64,000 nt of DNA from UBA3537 sp038138145 (GTDB lineage Bacteria; Bacteroidota; Bacteroidia; Flavobacteriales; Flavobacteriaceae), in NCBI GenBank assembly GCA_038138145.1, contig JAYQDD010000002.1, forward strand, positions 62,001-126,000, given 5' to 3'. Under the pieces are notes generated by a model. It saw only the letters and a list, made by a program, of their open reading frames with translations. It searched no databases and was not told the origin of the DNA. Of the stretch, positions 1 to 9,355 are shown in pieces; position 1 is the first letter of the stretch; each line of letters begins with the position of its first letter. A program made the position numbers and the translations under genes.

Positions 1-596
1 TTCAAATTAATGCCATAAAACTAAGCCCTAACGATCCATTTCATTGGGCATCTGGATGGAAATCGCCCATATACTGCGACAACAGAATGGTACTTTCATA
101 TCCTATAATGAGAAATTACATAAAAAATGAAATGGCCAAAAACTTAGAACAAGCATTTGGAAAACCCGATGTCATTGCGGGCGTTGCTACTGGTGCAATT
201 GGGATTGGCGCCTTAGTGGCAGAAGTTCTTGGATTACCTTTTGTTTATGTGCGACCAGAGGCCAAAAAACACGGACGCAAAAATCAGATTGAAGGCCATT
301 TGGAAAAAGGGCAAAATGTGGTAGTCGTCGAAGACCTTATCAGTACTGGAAAAAGCAGCTTAGCTGCTGTTGAAGCGCTTGAAACTGCGGGTGCAACGGT
401 AAAAGGCATGGTGGCTATATTTAGTTATGGTTTTCAAGTTTCAAAAGAAAATTTTTCGGAAAAAGGAATAAATTTATACACCTTGAGCAATTACGAAAGT
501 CTATTGGAACAAGCTTTAGATACAGGTTTTATTAACGAAAAGGAATTAGAAGTTCTTTCCAAATGGAATGCAAATCCAGCCCAATGGGCCAATTAA
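1..596 (+). CDS. pyrE: Orotate phosphoribosyltransferase, 5' end outside the window
   Basis: Joins orotate to PRPP to make orotidine 5'-phosphate in cytosolic pyrimidine synthesis. The reading frame is open from base 3, and upstream of the first internal Met it already encodes typical PyrE sequence (FHWASGWKSPIYCDNR), so the gene starts before the window; 197 residues are visible. The PRPP-binding loop is clear (VVVVEDLISTGKSS, with the paired acidic residues and GKSS), as is the upstream catalytic region (RPEAKKHGRKNQIEG). It is followed after 9 bases by an SRPBCC gene on the same strand, probably co-transcribed. Nothing in the visible part looks damaged. The family assignment is secure. Confidence 0.96.
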   Translation, partial: QINAIKLSPNDPFHWASGWKSPIYCDNRMVLSYPIMRNYIKNEMAKNLEQAFGKPDVIAGVATGAIGIGALVAEVLGLPFVYVRPEAKKHGRKNQIEGHLEKGQNVVVVEDLISTGKSSLAAVEALETAGATVKGMVAIFSYGFQVSKENFSEKGINLYTLSNYESLLEQALDTGFINEKELEVLSKWNANPAQWAN

Positions 597-605
597 TGTT
601 TTGAT

Positions 606-1001
606 ATGAATTTAGAATCACCAAAAATCACCATCTCCAAATCTGCTGAACACGTTTTTAATTTTCTTTCGGACGTAAAAAACTTTGAGACGTTGATGCC
701 CGAAAACATCAGCAAATTTAAAGTGTTAGAACAAGATAAATTTATTTTTGCACTCAGCGGTATGCCTGAAATTGTTTTACAAAAAAAGGAAGTAAATCCA
801 CCAAACCGCATCACACTCGGTGCTGCAGGAGGTAAATTGGATTTTTCGCTTCAAGCTAACATCAATGCAACAGCTGAAGATCAAAGTGAAGTACAATTGA
901 CATTTTCAAGCGATTTTAATCCCATGATGGCGATGATGATTAAAGGGCCTATTTCAAAATTTATTGAAACCCTCGCGGTAAATATTCCAAAATCTGTTTA
1001 G
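606..1001 (+). CDS. SRPBCC (START-like) family protein
   Basis: A 131-residue cytosolic protein without signal peptide. The order of elements fits a small SRPBCC/polyketide-cyclase-like hydrophobic-pocket fold: an N-terminal strand, the helix AEHVFNFLSDVKNFETLMPE near residues 14-33, several strands, and a long C-terminal helix. Homologues lie next to pyrE in many Flavobacteriaceae, but their ligand is not known to me. It sits 9 bases downstream of pyrE and runs convergently into birA, overlapping its stop by 4 bases. A specific enzymatic function cannot be supported. Confidence 0.8.
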   Translation: MNLESPKITISKSAEHVFNFLSDVKNFETLMPENISKFKVLEQDKFIFALSGMPEIVLQKKEVNPPNRITLGAAGGKLDFSLQANINATAEDQSEVQLTFSSDFNPMMAMMIKGPISKFIETLAVNIPKSV

Positions 1002-1717
1002 TATAGTAACTGAATCGATTTCAAATCAAATTCTTCGATAGAATCTTCCGTTTTGACTCTAAGTTTTCCACCTTTGGAAACACCCTTTATGATGCCTGAA
1101 AAAGAAACACCATTTGTGTCTACAAATGTGGAGGGCTTGTCTTTTCTAAACAAAAACTGCTCATACGAATTCCACAACTGCTCATGGTCATTAGTATTGA
1201 GAAAATGCTTCAAATTTTCTAATAATTTATACAACAACTCATCCAAATCGTATTGAATCCCTGTGATTTTTTTTAAAGATGACGCTCTTGGAAATTGATC
1301 AAATTCTGTTTGATTCACATTTAGACCAACGCCAATGATGGCATGGTCAATTTTATTTTTTTTTGTCACCAATTCAATAAGAATACCCGCAATTTTGCTG
1401 TGACGTGACAAAATGTCGTTTGGCCATTTTATCGAAAGATTTGGAATTTGAAACGCCTCTAAAGTTTTATAAAGGGCCAACGAAACTGCTATGCTTAATA
1501 AAAATTGATGTTCAATATTAACGCTAATATCTTTTTTTAATACACTGATTATCAAATTTTTATCTTTTTCTGACTGCCAAGTCGTTGTTCTTTGTCCACG
1601 CCCATGTGTTTGGTATTTGGCAACAACAACAGCAAAATCTTCCAATAGTATTTCGGACACTAAATCGCGTAAATAACGATTTGTTGAATCAATGGCATTG
1701 AGTTTGATGATTTGCAT
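998..1717 (-). CDS. birA: Biotin--[acetyl-CoA-carboxylase] ligase, class I without HTH
   Basis: Activates biotin with ATP and attaches it to the biotin carboxyl carrier protein. The 239-residue protein starts directly with the catalytic domain (STNRYL near residue 11), so it lacks the N-terminal DNA-binding domain of bifunctional BirA and should not act as a repressor. The biotin/ATP loop appears as GRGQRTTTW, a somewhat divergent form of the usual GRGRxGxxW, followed by the conserved SIKWPNDI with its catalytic lysine. A C-terminal SH3-like cap region is present. It is divergent from rsfS and convergent with the SRPBCC gene. Confidence 0.93.
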   Translation of the reverse strand: MQIIKLNAIDSTNRYLRDLVSEILLEDFAVVVAKYQTHGRGQRTTTWQSEKDKNLIISVLKKDISVNIEHQFLLSIAVSLALYKTLEAFQIPNLSIKWPNDILSRHSKIAGILIELVTKKNKIDHAIIGVGLNVNQTEFDQFPRASSLKKITGIQYDLDELLYKLLENLKHFLNTNDHEQLWNSYEQFLFRKDKPSTFVDTNGVSFSGIIKGVSKGGKLRVKTEDSIEEFDLKSIQLLY

Positions 1718-1784
1718 GAGTGAATTTATGTGTAAATTATAATATTATTAAGAGAATATAACGCAATTAGACCTAAAAAAATAA

Positions 1785-1792
1785 TAAATTTG
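1785..1792 (+). promoter_or_regulatory. Candidate -7 promoter element for rsfS-ftsH
   Basis: TAAATTTG matches the Bacteroidota -7 consensus TAnnTTTG and lies 17 bases before the rsfS start codon. No good -33 TTG at the usual distance is visible, so this is a moderate call. Confidence 0.5.
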
Positions 1793-1809
1793 CAATGTAA
1801 TACGAATAT

Positions 1810-2181
1810 ATGACAAAACACATTTCTGACCCAGACGAACTCATCACCTTAATTATTGCTGGTATTGAGGACGTAAAAGGTCAAAACATTACCATATTAG
1901 ATTTGAGATCCATAGAAAATTCGGTGTGTAATTACTTCGTGATTTGCGATGGAAATTCCAATACACAAGTAAATGCAATTGTCAATTCGATTCAAAAAAA
2001 AGTCAGTAAAAGTGCTCATGAAAAACCCTACCAAATCGAAGGTGCAGAAAATGCGGAATGGGTTCTAATAGATTATATCAATGTTGTGGTGCATGTGTTT
2101 CAAAAACACAAAAGAGCGTATTATGACATTGAAAATCTGTGGGGCGATGCAAAAATTACTGAAATAGAAACAAGCTACTAA
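1810..2181 (+). CDS. rsfS: Ribosome silencing factor RsfS
   Basis: Binds ribosomal protein L14 and blocks joining of the ribosomal subunits when nutrients are scarce. The 123 residues match the family's usual length and show its landmarks: CNYFVICDGNSNTQVNAI near residues 37-54, EGAENAEWVLIDY near 77-89 and the C-terminal VVVHVFQKHKRAYYDIENLW. The ATG at 1810 is preceded by a -7 element. ftsH follows after 10 bases, an order common in Flavobacteriaceae that suggests one transcript. Confidence 0.95.
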   Translation: MTKHISDPDELITLIIAGIEDVKGQNITILDLRSIENSVCNYFVICDGNSNTQVNAIVNSIQKKVSKSAHEKPYQIEGAENAEWVLIDYINVVVHVFQKHKRAYYDIENLWGDAKITEIETSY

Positions 2182-2191
2182 AACATTATTT

Positions 2192-4147
2192 ATGTCAAAA
2201 GATAAAAATCCAAAGCCATTTAAATTCAACGCCTACTGGGTGTATGGAATCGTTATTGGCTTATTTATCGTATTTAACTTTTTTTCTGGTGGGATAGGCC
2301 CTACAAATGGTCAAACGACCACACCATCCAAATTTTTTAAATACCTCAAAGATGGCGATGTTCAGAAGGTTGAAATTGTAAACAAACGTGAAGCACTTGT
2401 ATACCTTACAGACAAAGCAGCCAAAAAAGAAATACACAGTAAAACACAAACGCAGCAGCTTATCCCCCTTGGTAAATCCCCAAATTATAAGTTTGAATTT
2501 GGTGATGTTCAGTTGTTTCAAAAACAACTCGAAGATACCATCATTGAACGCAATTTGGACACAGAACTCAACTTTAGAACAGAAACCAATGCTTTCGGAG
2601 ACATCTTACTGTCTATTATTCCTTTTGTAGTCATCATTGGCGTATGGATATTCATCATGCGTAGAATGTCTGGTGGCGGTGGCCCTGGTGGTGGCGGACA
2701 GATTTTCAATATTGGGAAATCTAAAGCAAAACTTTTTGACGAAAAATTGGAGACTAAAACAACTTTTCAAGATGTTGCAGGACTGGAAGGTGCAAAAGAA
2801 GAAGTTCAGGAAATTGTAGATTTCTTAAAAAATCCTGAAAAATATACAGCGCTTGGAGGAAAAATCCCAAAAGGGGCCTTACTTGTAGGCCCTCCAGGAA
2901 CAGGAAAAACGTTATTAGCCAAAGCAGTTGCTGGTGAAGCTAAAGCACCATTTTTCTCATTATCAGGTTCAGATTTCGTAGAAATGTTTGTTGGCGTAGG
3001 TGCTTCTAGAGTTCGTGATTTATTTAAACAAGCCAAAGAAAAATCGCCATCAATCATTTTCATTGATGAAATTGATGCTATTGGGCGTGCCCGCGGCAAG
3101 AGCAATTTCTCTGGATCCAACGATGAACGCGAAAACACACTCAACCAACTATTAACTGAAATGGATGGTTTTGGTTCAAACACCAATGTAATTGTATTAG
3201 CTGCAACAAACAGAGCAGATGTTTTGGATAAAGCCCTTATGCGTGCTGGACGTTTTGATCGTCAAATTTATGTCGATTTACCAGACATTAGAGAACGTAA
3301 AGAAATTTTTGAAGTGCATCTAAAACCCCTAAAAAAAGCTAAAGATTTAGACACAGATTTTCTTTCCAAACAAACGCCCGGATTTTCTGGTGCAGATATT
3401 GCCAATGTATGTAACGAAGCAGCACTAATTGCCGCTAGAAACGACAAAAAAGCAGTAGAAAAACAAGATTTTCTTGATGCAGTAGACCGAATTATTGGGG
3501 GATTAGAAAAGAAAAATAAAATCATAACCCCAGAGGAAAAAAAGGCAGTTGCTTTTCATGAAGCCGGTCATGCGACGGTTAGTTGGATGTTGGAACATGC
3601 AGCTCCACTTGTCAAAGTGACGATTGTTCCTCGTGGTCGTTCGCTTGGTGCAGCATGGTACCTGCCCGAAGAGCGCCTTATTGTTCGCCCAGAACAAATG
3701 TTGGATGAAATGTGTGCAGCGCTTGGAGGCCGAGCTGCAGAGAAAGTGATTTTTGATAAAATATCAACAGGAGCTTTAAGTGACCTAGAAAAAGTAACCA
3801 AACAAGCACGGGCCATGGTTACGGTTTATGGTTTGAGTGACAAAATTGGAAACTTGACGTACTACGATTCTTCAGGGCAAAACGAGTATGGGTTTACAAA
3901 ACCTTACAGCGAACAAACCGCAGAACTCATCGATAAAGAAATCTCTGATATTGTAGAAGAACAGTATCAACGTGCCATTGCATTGCTCGAAAACCACAAA
4001 GATAAACTCATAGAACTCGCAGAAGTTTTACTCAAAGATGAAGTCATATTCAAAGATAATTTGGAGACAATTTTTGGTAAAAGACCTTTTGATTCTAACA
4101 AAGAAGTAGAATCTTCTGATTCTAAGGGCCAAGGCGAGGAAGAGTAA
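2192..4147 (+). CDS. ftsH: ATP-dependent zinc metalloprotease FtsH
   Basis: Inner-membrane AAA+ protease that extracts and degrades misfolded membrane proteins and short-lived regulators. The 651 residues carry a transmembrane segment at about 15-31, a periplasmic domain, a second transmembrane segment at about 138-156, a Gly-rich linker, Walker A GPPGTGKT at 233-240, Walker B IIFIDEID at about 288-294, the arginine-finger region DKALMRAGRFDRQ, and the zinc site HEAGH at 456-460. The tail is acidic (DSKGQGEEE). It is the second gene after rsfS and is followed by a LUD-domain gene that has its own candidate promoter. All key residues are present. Confidence 0.98.
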   Translation: MSKDKNPKPFKFNAYWVYGIVIGLFIVFNFFSGGIGPTNGQTTTPSKFFKYLKDGDVQKVEIVNKREALVYLTDKAAKKEIHSKTQTQQLIPLGKSPNYKFEFGDVQLFQKQLEDTIIERNLDTELNFRTETNAFGDILLSIIPFVVIIGVWIFIMRRMSGGGGPGGGGQIFNIGKSKAKLFDEKLETKTTFQDVAGLEGAKEEVQEIVDFLKNPEKYTALGGKIPKGALLVGPPGTGKTLLAKAVAGEAKAPFFSLSGSDFVEMFVGVGASRVRDLFKQAKEKSPSIIFIDEIDAIGRARGKSNFSGSNDERENTLNQLLTEMDGFGSNTNVIVLAATNRADVLDKALMRAGRFDRQIYVDLPDIRERKEIFEVHLKPLKKAKDLDTDFLSKQTPGFSGADIANVCNEAALIAARNDKKAVEKQDFLDAVDRIIGGLEKKNKIITPEEKKAVAFHEAGHATVSWMLEHAAPLVKVTIVPRGRSLGAAWYLPEERLIVRPEQMLDEMCAALGGRAAEKVIFDKISTGALSDLEKVTKQARAMVTVYGLSDKIGNLTYYDSSGQNEYGFTKPYSEQTAELIDKEISDIVEEQYQRAIALLENHKDKLIELAEVLLKDEVIFKDNLETIFGKRPFDSNKEVESSDSKGQGEEE

Positions 4148-4189
4148 AAAAATCATGCCATTTTAAACAAAAGGCAGCTTTAATTTTTT

Positions 4190-4197
4190 TATCTTTG
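4190..4197 (+). promoter_or_regulatory. Candidate -7 promoter element before the LUD gene
   Basis: TATCTTTG is an exact match to TAnnTTTG, 33 bases before the ATG at 4231 and after the ftsH stop. It may let the LUD-cdsA-psd group be expressed apart from ftsH. Confidence 0.55.
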
Positions 4198-4230
4198 GTA
4201 CGCTGTAAACCGACACCCTTTGTTTAAAAA

Positions 4231-4839
4231 ATGAGTGTATTTCGAAAAATATTTGGATCTATATCAAAATCTGATAAGGAGCAACCAGAAGACAAGGGTG
4301 ACAACAAATTCTTACCCAAAAAAGACATCCCAATTGATGAATCTTTCACGATAAAGTTCAACGAAAATGGCGGTAAATTCCTTTACTGTGAAAAATTAGA
4401 TGAAGCCTATGTATTCCTTCAGCAAATTTTGGATGAAAACAACTGGAGCGATAAAATGGCTTTGGTGCTAAATGAAAAACTCAAAGAAAAATTTAAAGAT
4501 TTTGAGTGGAAAACTACCAACAGTGTCAAAAAAGGACATTTTTTCTTCACCACTTGTGAATATTTGATTGCCAATGATGGTTCACTACTCATTTCCTCCA
4601 ATCAAATCGCAGAAAAAAAACTTAATGAATTACCCAAAAACTTCATCGTGTTTGCAACGACCAGTCAGATTGTTCAAACCATAGGCGAAGGTCTACATGG
4701 TATAAAAGCAAAAAACAAAAAAAATATCCCCACCAATATTACAACCATCAAACACTTCAAAGTTGTTGATGACGATAATTTTTTGAGCTATGGGAGTAGT
4801 TCCAAAAACTTATACCTACTACTTTTAGAAGATTTATAA
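4231..4839 (+). CDS. LUD (LutC/YkgG-type) domain protein
   Basis: A 202-residue cytosolic protein. The first 35 residues are charged and probably disordered. The rest resembles a lactate-utilisation-type (LUD) domain: CEYLIANDGSLLISSNQ near residues 109-125 and FIVFATTSQIVQTIGEGLHGIKA near 138-160 are the usual conserved parts. In Flavobacteriaceae a single-domain LUD gene commonly follows ftsH and precedes cdsA, as here, with no other lactate-oxidation genes nearby. I therefore assign only the domain, not lactate utilisation. cdsA starts 7 bases after its stop. Confidence 0.82.
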   Translation: MSVFRKIFGSISKSDKEQPEDKGDNKFLPKKDIPIDESFTIKFNENGGKFLYCEKLDEAYVFLQQILDENNWSDKMALVLNEKLKEKFKDFEWKTTNSVKKGHFFFTTCEYLIANDGSLLISSNQIAEKKLNELPKNFIVFATTSQIVQTIGEGLHGIKAKNKKNIPTNITTIKHFKVVDDDNFLSYGSSSKNLYLLLLEDL

Positions 4840-4846
4840 CACTATT

Positions 4847-5668
4847 TTGAAGGAACTCACCACAAGATTAATATTTGGAGCCTTGTTTGTCACTATTCTA
4901 GTGCTGTCTGCACAGCACCAATATGCACTCACTGCACTATTCTTTGTTTTTGGGATGATTTGCCTAAAAGAGTTCAACCAACTCATAGAACAACGCAACA
5001 TATTGTCGTATGTTATCTTTTCAATCTTGTATGGAACATTCGCTTTTTGGAGTGTACGCACAGCCAATATCAATGGTTTAGACGAAATGACGCAAATTCT
5101 TCATGTGGTTAGTATTTTTGTTTTACTCTTTTTGATTCGCGATTTGTTTTCAAGCAAAAGTTTACCAAAACTTCTTACAAACCGATACATCAATACTACA
5201 TTTTATATCAGTAGCGGAGTTCTGTTTTTGTTGCTCATTGCCAATAATTTTGGTGCGTATAGCCCAAAAAATATCATAGGTATTTTTGTATTGATTTGGA
5301 TCAATGACAGTTTTGCATACCTCATTGGAAAAAACTTTGGGAAGCAAAAACTATTTGAAAGTGTGTCGCCCAAAAAGACTGTTGAAGGGTTTCTTGGTGG
5401 ATTGTTTTTTTCAACAATAGGAGGTTATGCCATTTTTGAAATTACCCAAAATATATTGTTTTCAAAATGGTTGATTTTGAGTGTAATCGTTAGTGTTTTT
5501 GGCACTATAGGTGATCTCATTGAGTCCAAATATAAACGTCAAGCAGAAGTCAAAGACAGTGGGACACTTATTCCTGGACATGGTGGTCTTTTAGATCGAT
5601 TGGACAGTGCTCTATTTGTTGCACCATTTATCTATTTATTTTTAAGAATATTAAATTATGTTTCATAA
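4847..5668 (+). CDS. cdsA: Phosphatidate cytidylyltransferase (TTG start)
   Basis: Makes CDP-diacylglycerol from phosphatidate and CTP in the inner membrane, the branch point for phosphatidylethanolamine and anionic lipids. The 273 residues hold multiple hydrophobic segments and the family signature near the C terminus: SKYKRQAEVKDSGTLIPGHG followed by GLLDRLD. Translation appears to begin at a TTG codon; MKELTTRLIFG is a normal CdsA N terminus. The psd gene overlaps its end by 11 bases, so the two are translationally coupled and act in sequence in phospholipid synthesis. Confidence 0.95.
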   Translation: MKELTTRLIFGALFVTILVLSAQHQYALTALFFVFGMICLKEFNQLIEQRNILSYVIFSILYGTFAFWSVRTANINGLDEMTQILHVVSIFVLLFLIRDLFSSKSLPKLLTNRYINTTFYISSGVLFLLLIANNFGAYSPKNIIGIFVLIWINDSFAYLIGKNFGKQKLFESVSPKKTVEGFLGGLFFSTIGGYAIFEITQNILFSKWLILSVIVSVFGTIGDLIESKYKRQAEVKDSGTLIPGHGGLLDRLDSALFVAPFIYLFLRILNYVS

Positions 5669-6305
5669 AGAAGGCCAAAAAATAATTTTTGTAACACTGC
5701 TCATTGTAGGTAGTTTATTTTTAATCATTGATTCTATAGAAATCCCATGGTTGGTCAAAACACTTCAAATTTCACTTTTGACTTTCTTTATTCTTATTCT
5801 ACAATTTTTCAGGAACCCAAAAAGACACACAAAACGCAATGATGAGCAGGTTATTTCACCTGTTGACGGAAAAGTAGTGGTCATCGAAGAGGTTGAAGAA
5901 TCTGAGTATTTCAAAGACAAACGCCTTCAAGTCAGTGTTTTTATGTCCCCAATCAATGTGCATGTGACGCGCTATCCAATAGGCGGAAAAGTGCTTTTTA
6001 GCAAATACCATCCAGGGAAATATTTGGTTGCATGGCATCCAAAATCAAGTGAAGAAAATGAACGCACAACTGTCGTTGTAGAAAATGCCACTTTTGGAAA
6101 AGTACTTTACCGTCAAATTGCTGGTGCATTGGCTCGAAGAATCGTGAATTATGCCAAAAAAGACCAAAATGTTGTTCAAGGAACTGATGCTGGATTTATT
6201 AAATTTGGGTCAAGAGTAGATTTATTTTTACCTTTGAATACCAAACTTAAAGTACAACTTAACCAAAAAGTAAAAGGCGGTGAAAGCATCATCGCAGAAC
6301 TTTAA
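5658..6305 (+). CDS. psd: Phosphatidylserine decarboxylase family protein
   Basis: Converts phosphatidylserine to phosphatidylethanolamine at the inner membrane using a self-made pyruvoyl group. The 215-residue protein is the short bacterial form: two adjacent N-terminal hydrophobic segments (about 9-26 and 30-46), the ISPVDGKVV motif near residues 67-75, SPINVHVTRYP near 97-107, and the autocleavage site FGS in GFIKFGSRVD near 178-187. Its ATG lies inside the end of cdsA. An acyl-CoA-binding protein gene starts one base after its stop. Confidence 0.94.
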   Translation: MFHKEGQKIIFVTLLIVGSLFLIIDSIEIPWLVKTLQISLLTFFILILQFFRNPKRHTKRNDEQVISPVDGKVVVIEEVEESEYFKDKRLQVSVFMSPINVHVTRYPIGGKVLFSKYHPGKYLVAWHPKSSEENERTTVVVENATFGKVLYRQIAGALARRIVNYAKKDQNVVQGTDAGFIKFGSRVDLFLPLNTKLKVQLNQKVKGGESIIAEL

Positions 6306-6306
6306 G

Positions 6307-6573
6307 ATGATAAAAGACGAATTAGATAAAGAATTTCAAGCTGCAGTGGAAAGCATCAGCAACCACCAAGAACCTTTTCCTGCCGATACGCTTTTGAAAC
6401 TTTATGCTTTTTATAAAAAGGCAACTAATGATTATTCGCGTCCTAGCAGCAGCAAAGCCATCATCAACGCCTTTAAAACAAATGCACTTTTTCAAGTTGA
6501 AAACATCTCTCAAGATGAAGCAAAAAAACGCTACATTGAACTGGCAAAAGAGTATTTAATGTACAGAAAGTAA
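6307..6573 (+). CDS. Acyl-CoA-binding protein (ACBP)
   Basis: Small cytosolic four-helix protein that binds long-chain acyl-CoA esters. I chose the ATG at 6307, directly after the psd stop, giving 88 residues; a GTG at 6280 would only add sequence encoded inside psd. ACBP landmarks are present: LDKEFQAAVE at the start, LLKLYAFYKKATNDY in helix 2 (the YxxYKQAT-type acyl-CoA contact region), and DEAKKRYIELAKEYL at the end. Its place after cdsA and psd fits lipid metabolism. It runs convergently towards valS with 3 bases between the stops. Confidence 0.9.
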   Translation: MIKDELDKEFQAAVESISNHQEPFPADTLLKLYAFYKKATNDYSRPSSSKAIINAFKTNALFQVENISQDEAKKRYIELAKEYLMYRK

Positions 6574-6576
6574 ATC

Positions 6577-9207
6577 TTAGATTAGGTTTTTTAAGCTTGT
6601 TTCGAGGGTTTCAATTTTAGCCAAAGCATCTGCTTCTTTTTTCTTTTCACTAGCCACCACTTGTTCAGGAGCGTTGGAAACAAAACCCTCATTGGATAAC
6701 TTCTTTTGAACAGAGTTTAAAAACCCTTTGGTGTACGCCAGTTCTTCCTCCAATTTGGCAACCTCAGCTTCAAGATCAATGGCCATGTCGGCAACTAAAA
6801 AATACTCATTTGAGCCCACACGAAAAGAAAATGCATTTTCTACAGCAGATGTCGTATAATTGATATTAGAAATATTGCCGAGTTTTGAAATCAATCCATC
6901 AAAATTTTCAGCGCACAACGCCTTATTAATCACATAAAGCTCGACAGCAGTTTTGAATGGAATTTGCTTTTGTTTACGTACATTTCTTATCCCAGTAATT
7001 ACCTCTGCCGCAAAATCAAATTCTGTTAAAAGCGATACATCAAACGACTCTTGTTTAGGCCATTTTGAAACGATCAGGGCTTCTTCTGGATTTCGAGGTT
7101 TCAAAAAGTGCCAAATTTCTTCCGTTAAAAAGGGCATAAAAGGATGTAAAATCTTTAGATTTTGCTCCAGTAAATGCACTACACTGGCATGTGTTTTTTT
7201 GTCTATTGGTGCTCCATAGGCAGGTTTAACCATTTCGAGCAACCATGAACAAAAATCATCCCACACCAATTTGTATATAGCCATAAGGGCGTCACTTAAG
7301 CGGTATTTACCAAAGTGATCTTCGATTTCTTCAAGAACTTTTTGGAATTTTGATGTATACCAATCTATTGCAATTGATGCATATTCGGGCTGTTCAATTT
7401 CAGCAACCGCCCATCCATCAATGAGACGTAAAGCATTCCATATTTTATTACCAAACCCCTTTCCTTGCTGGCACAAAGCTTCGTCAAACAGCAAATCGTT
7501 ACCTGCTGCAGAACTCAAAAGAAGCCCTACGCGAACACCATCGGCACCAAATTGTTCAATCAATTGTAAAGCATCAGGAGAATTTCCTAAAGATTTACTC
7601 ATTTTACGGCGTTGCTTGTCGCGTACCAAACCTGTCAAATAAACATTTTCAAAGGGTTTTTCGTCTTTAAATTCAAACCCAGCAACAATCATTCGTGCCA
7701 CCCAAAAGAATAAAATATCGGGACCAGTGACCAAATCATTGGTCGGATAATAATAATTAATTTCTTCATTATCAGGATTTAGGATGCCATCAAAAACTGA
7801 AATGGGCCATAGCCATGATGAAAACCAAGTATCCAAAACATCTGAATCTTGTCTTAAATCGTGGAGTTGAAGTGCAGGATTGTTTGTTTTTTGTTGTGCT
7901 AGCTTAAGTGCTTCTTCTTTTGACCGTACAACAACAAAATCCTCTTTACCATCGCCATAGTAATAGGCAGGAATTTGTTGCCCCCAGAACAATTGACGCG
8001 AAATATTCCAGTCACGAATATTTTCCATCCAATGGCGGTATGTGTTGTTGAATTTTTTTGGAAAAAGCTTCACCGTTTCGTCTTTGAGTACAGCATCTAA
8101 AGCAGGTTTAGCTAATTCTTCCATTTTGAGGAACCACTGATCGGAAAGGCGCGGTTCAATCACAACTTTGGTACGTTCAGAGGTCCCTACTTTGTGTATG
8201 TGTTGTTCTGTTTTTACCAAATATCCTTTGGCTTCCAATTCTTTAGAAATTTCTTTACGTACCACAAAACGATCTTTCCCTTCGTAGTGCAAACCGTAAC
8301 TATTCAGTGTGGCATCGGCATTAAAAATATCAATAACCTCCAATTGATGCTTATCGCCTAAAACTTTATCATTTTCGTCATGCGCAGGTGTAACTTTGAG
8401 ACATCCTGTACCAAATTCGACATCAACATATTCATCTTCAATGATTGGAATCACTCTGTTGCACAAGGGTACAATGGCCTTTTTGCCTTTTAAATGTGTA
8501 AAACGTTCATCATTGGGATTAATGCAAATTGCCGAATCACCCAAAATAGTTTCAGGTCTCGTCGTAGCAATAGTCAAACGTTCATCGCTATTTTCAATGG
8601 CATATTCAATGTAGTATAAATGTCCCTGACGTTCTTCATAAATAACTTCTTCATCCGAAAGCGTGGTTTGGGCTTTTGGGTCCCAATTGACCATCCTAAA
8701 CCCTCTGTAAATCAGGCCTTTGTTGTACAAATCAATGAATACTGAAATGACCGATGCACTCATGTCATCATCCAACGTAAACTTTGTACGGTTCCAATCG
8801 CAAGAACAACCTAATTTTTTGAGCTGATTCAAAATAACACCGCCGTATTCGTTGGTCCAATCCCAAGCATGGCTCATGAACTCTTCGCGCGTCAAATCAT
8901 TCTTATCTATTCCTTTTTCTTTCAGTTTGGCCACTACTTTGGCCTCTGTTGCGATAGATGCATGATCTGTTCCGGGTACCCAACACGCATTTTTACCTTG
9001 AAGGCGAGCACGTCGAATCAAAACATCTTGAATTGTATTATTGAGCATATGTCCCATGTGCAAAACACCCGTCACATTGGGCGGTGGAATGACTATAGTA
9101 TAAGGCGTTCTTTTGTCTGGTTTTGAATGAAAATATTGGTGTTTCATCCAGTAGTCATACCACTTTTGTTCTACCTTAGTTGCATCATATTTTGATGGGA
9201 TACTCAT
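6577..9207 (-). CDS. valS: Valine--tRNA ligase
   Basis: Class I aminoacyl-tRNA synthetase that charges tRNA-Val. The 876 residues match the bacterial length. The HIGH-type site is HMGH at 50-53 within PPPNVTGVLHMGHML, and the KMSKS loop (RRKMSKSLGNS) is near residue 535. An editing domain lies between them, with TTRPETILGD near residue 215, and the C terminus ends in the usual coiled-coil arm rich in Glu and Lys. It stands alone on the minus strand between ACBP and the DUF1573 gene. No defect is seen. Confidence 0.98.
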   Translation of the reverse strand: MSIPSKYDATKVEQKWYDYWMKHQYFHSKPDKRTPYTIVIPPPNVTGVLHMGHMLNNTIQDVLIRRARLQGKNACWVPGTDHASIATEAKVVAKLKEKGIDKNDLTREEFMSHAWDWTNEYGGVILNQLKKLGCSCDWNRTKFTLDDDMSASVISVFIDLYNKGLIYRGFRMVNWDPKAQTTLSDEEVIYEERQGHLYYIEYAIENSDERLTIATTRPETILGDSAICINPNDERFTHLKGKKAIVPLCNRVIPIIEDEYVDVEFGTGCLKVTPAHDENDKVLGDKHQLEVIDIFNADATLNSYGLHYEGKDRFVVRKEISKELEAKGYLVKTEQHIHKVGTSERTKVVIEPRLSDQWFLKMEELAKPALDAVLKDETVKLFPKKFNNTYRHWMENIRDWNISRQLFWGQQIPAYYYGDGKEDFVVVRSKEEALKLAQQKTNNPALQLHDLRQDSDVLDTWFSSWLWPISVFDGILNPDNEEINYYYPTNDLVTGPDILFFWVARMIVAGFEFKDEKPFENVYLTGLVRDKQRRKMSKSLGNSPDALQLIEQFGADGVRVGLLLSSAAGNDLLFDEALCQQGKGFGNKIWNALRLIDGWAVAEIEQPEYASIAIDWYTSKFQKVLEEIEDHFGKYRLSDALMAIYKLVWDDFCSWLLEMVKPAYGAPIDKKTHASVVHLLEQNLKILHPFMPFLTEEIWHFLKPRNPEEALIVSKWPKQESFDVSLLTEFDFAAEVITGIRNVRKQKQIPFKTAVELYVINKALCAENFDGLISKLGNISNINYTTSAVENAFSFRVGSNEYFLVADMAIDLEAEVAKLEEELAYTKGFLNSVQKKLSNEGFVSNAPEQVVASEKKKEADALAKIETLETSLKNLI

Positions 9208-9238
9208 ATTTTTGGAACGATTTTTGTCTTAAAGTCTA

Positions 9239-9246
9239 CAAAAGTA
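9239..9246 (-). promoter_or_regulatory. Candidate -7 promoter element for valS
   Basis: On the minus strand the sequence reads TACTTTTG, matching TAnnTTTG, 31 bases before the valS start codon. A well-spaced -33 TTG is not obvious. Confidence 0.4.
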
Positions 9247-9302
9247 CTCATATTTTGGGTTCTTTAAAATTAAATAAAGTAGAATTATATGTGTACAATT
9301 TT

Positions 9303-9331
9303 TTGATTTTATGAAAAAGTCGTTAAATTTA
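9303..9331 (+). promoter_or_regulatory. Candidate -33/-7 promoter for the DUF1573 gene
   Basis: A TTG at 9303-9305 is followed after 18 bases by TAAATTTA at 9324-9331, one mismatch from TAnnTTTG, close to the usual Bacteroidota spacing. It sits over the most upstream possible start of the gene and so supports translation from the ATG at 9356. Confidence 0.5.
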
Positions 9332-9355
9332 CATCTAAACTTAAACAACACTACC

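Noticed and set aside
2806..3186. Open frame of 126 codons antisense to ftsH.
   Set aside because: It is antisense to the conserved AAA+ core and has no start context or recognisable domain.
4231..4839. Calling the LUD gene lutC.
   Set aside because: No lutA or lutB is nearby and the neighbours are ftsH and phospholipid genes.
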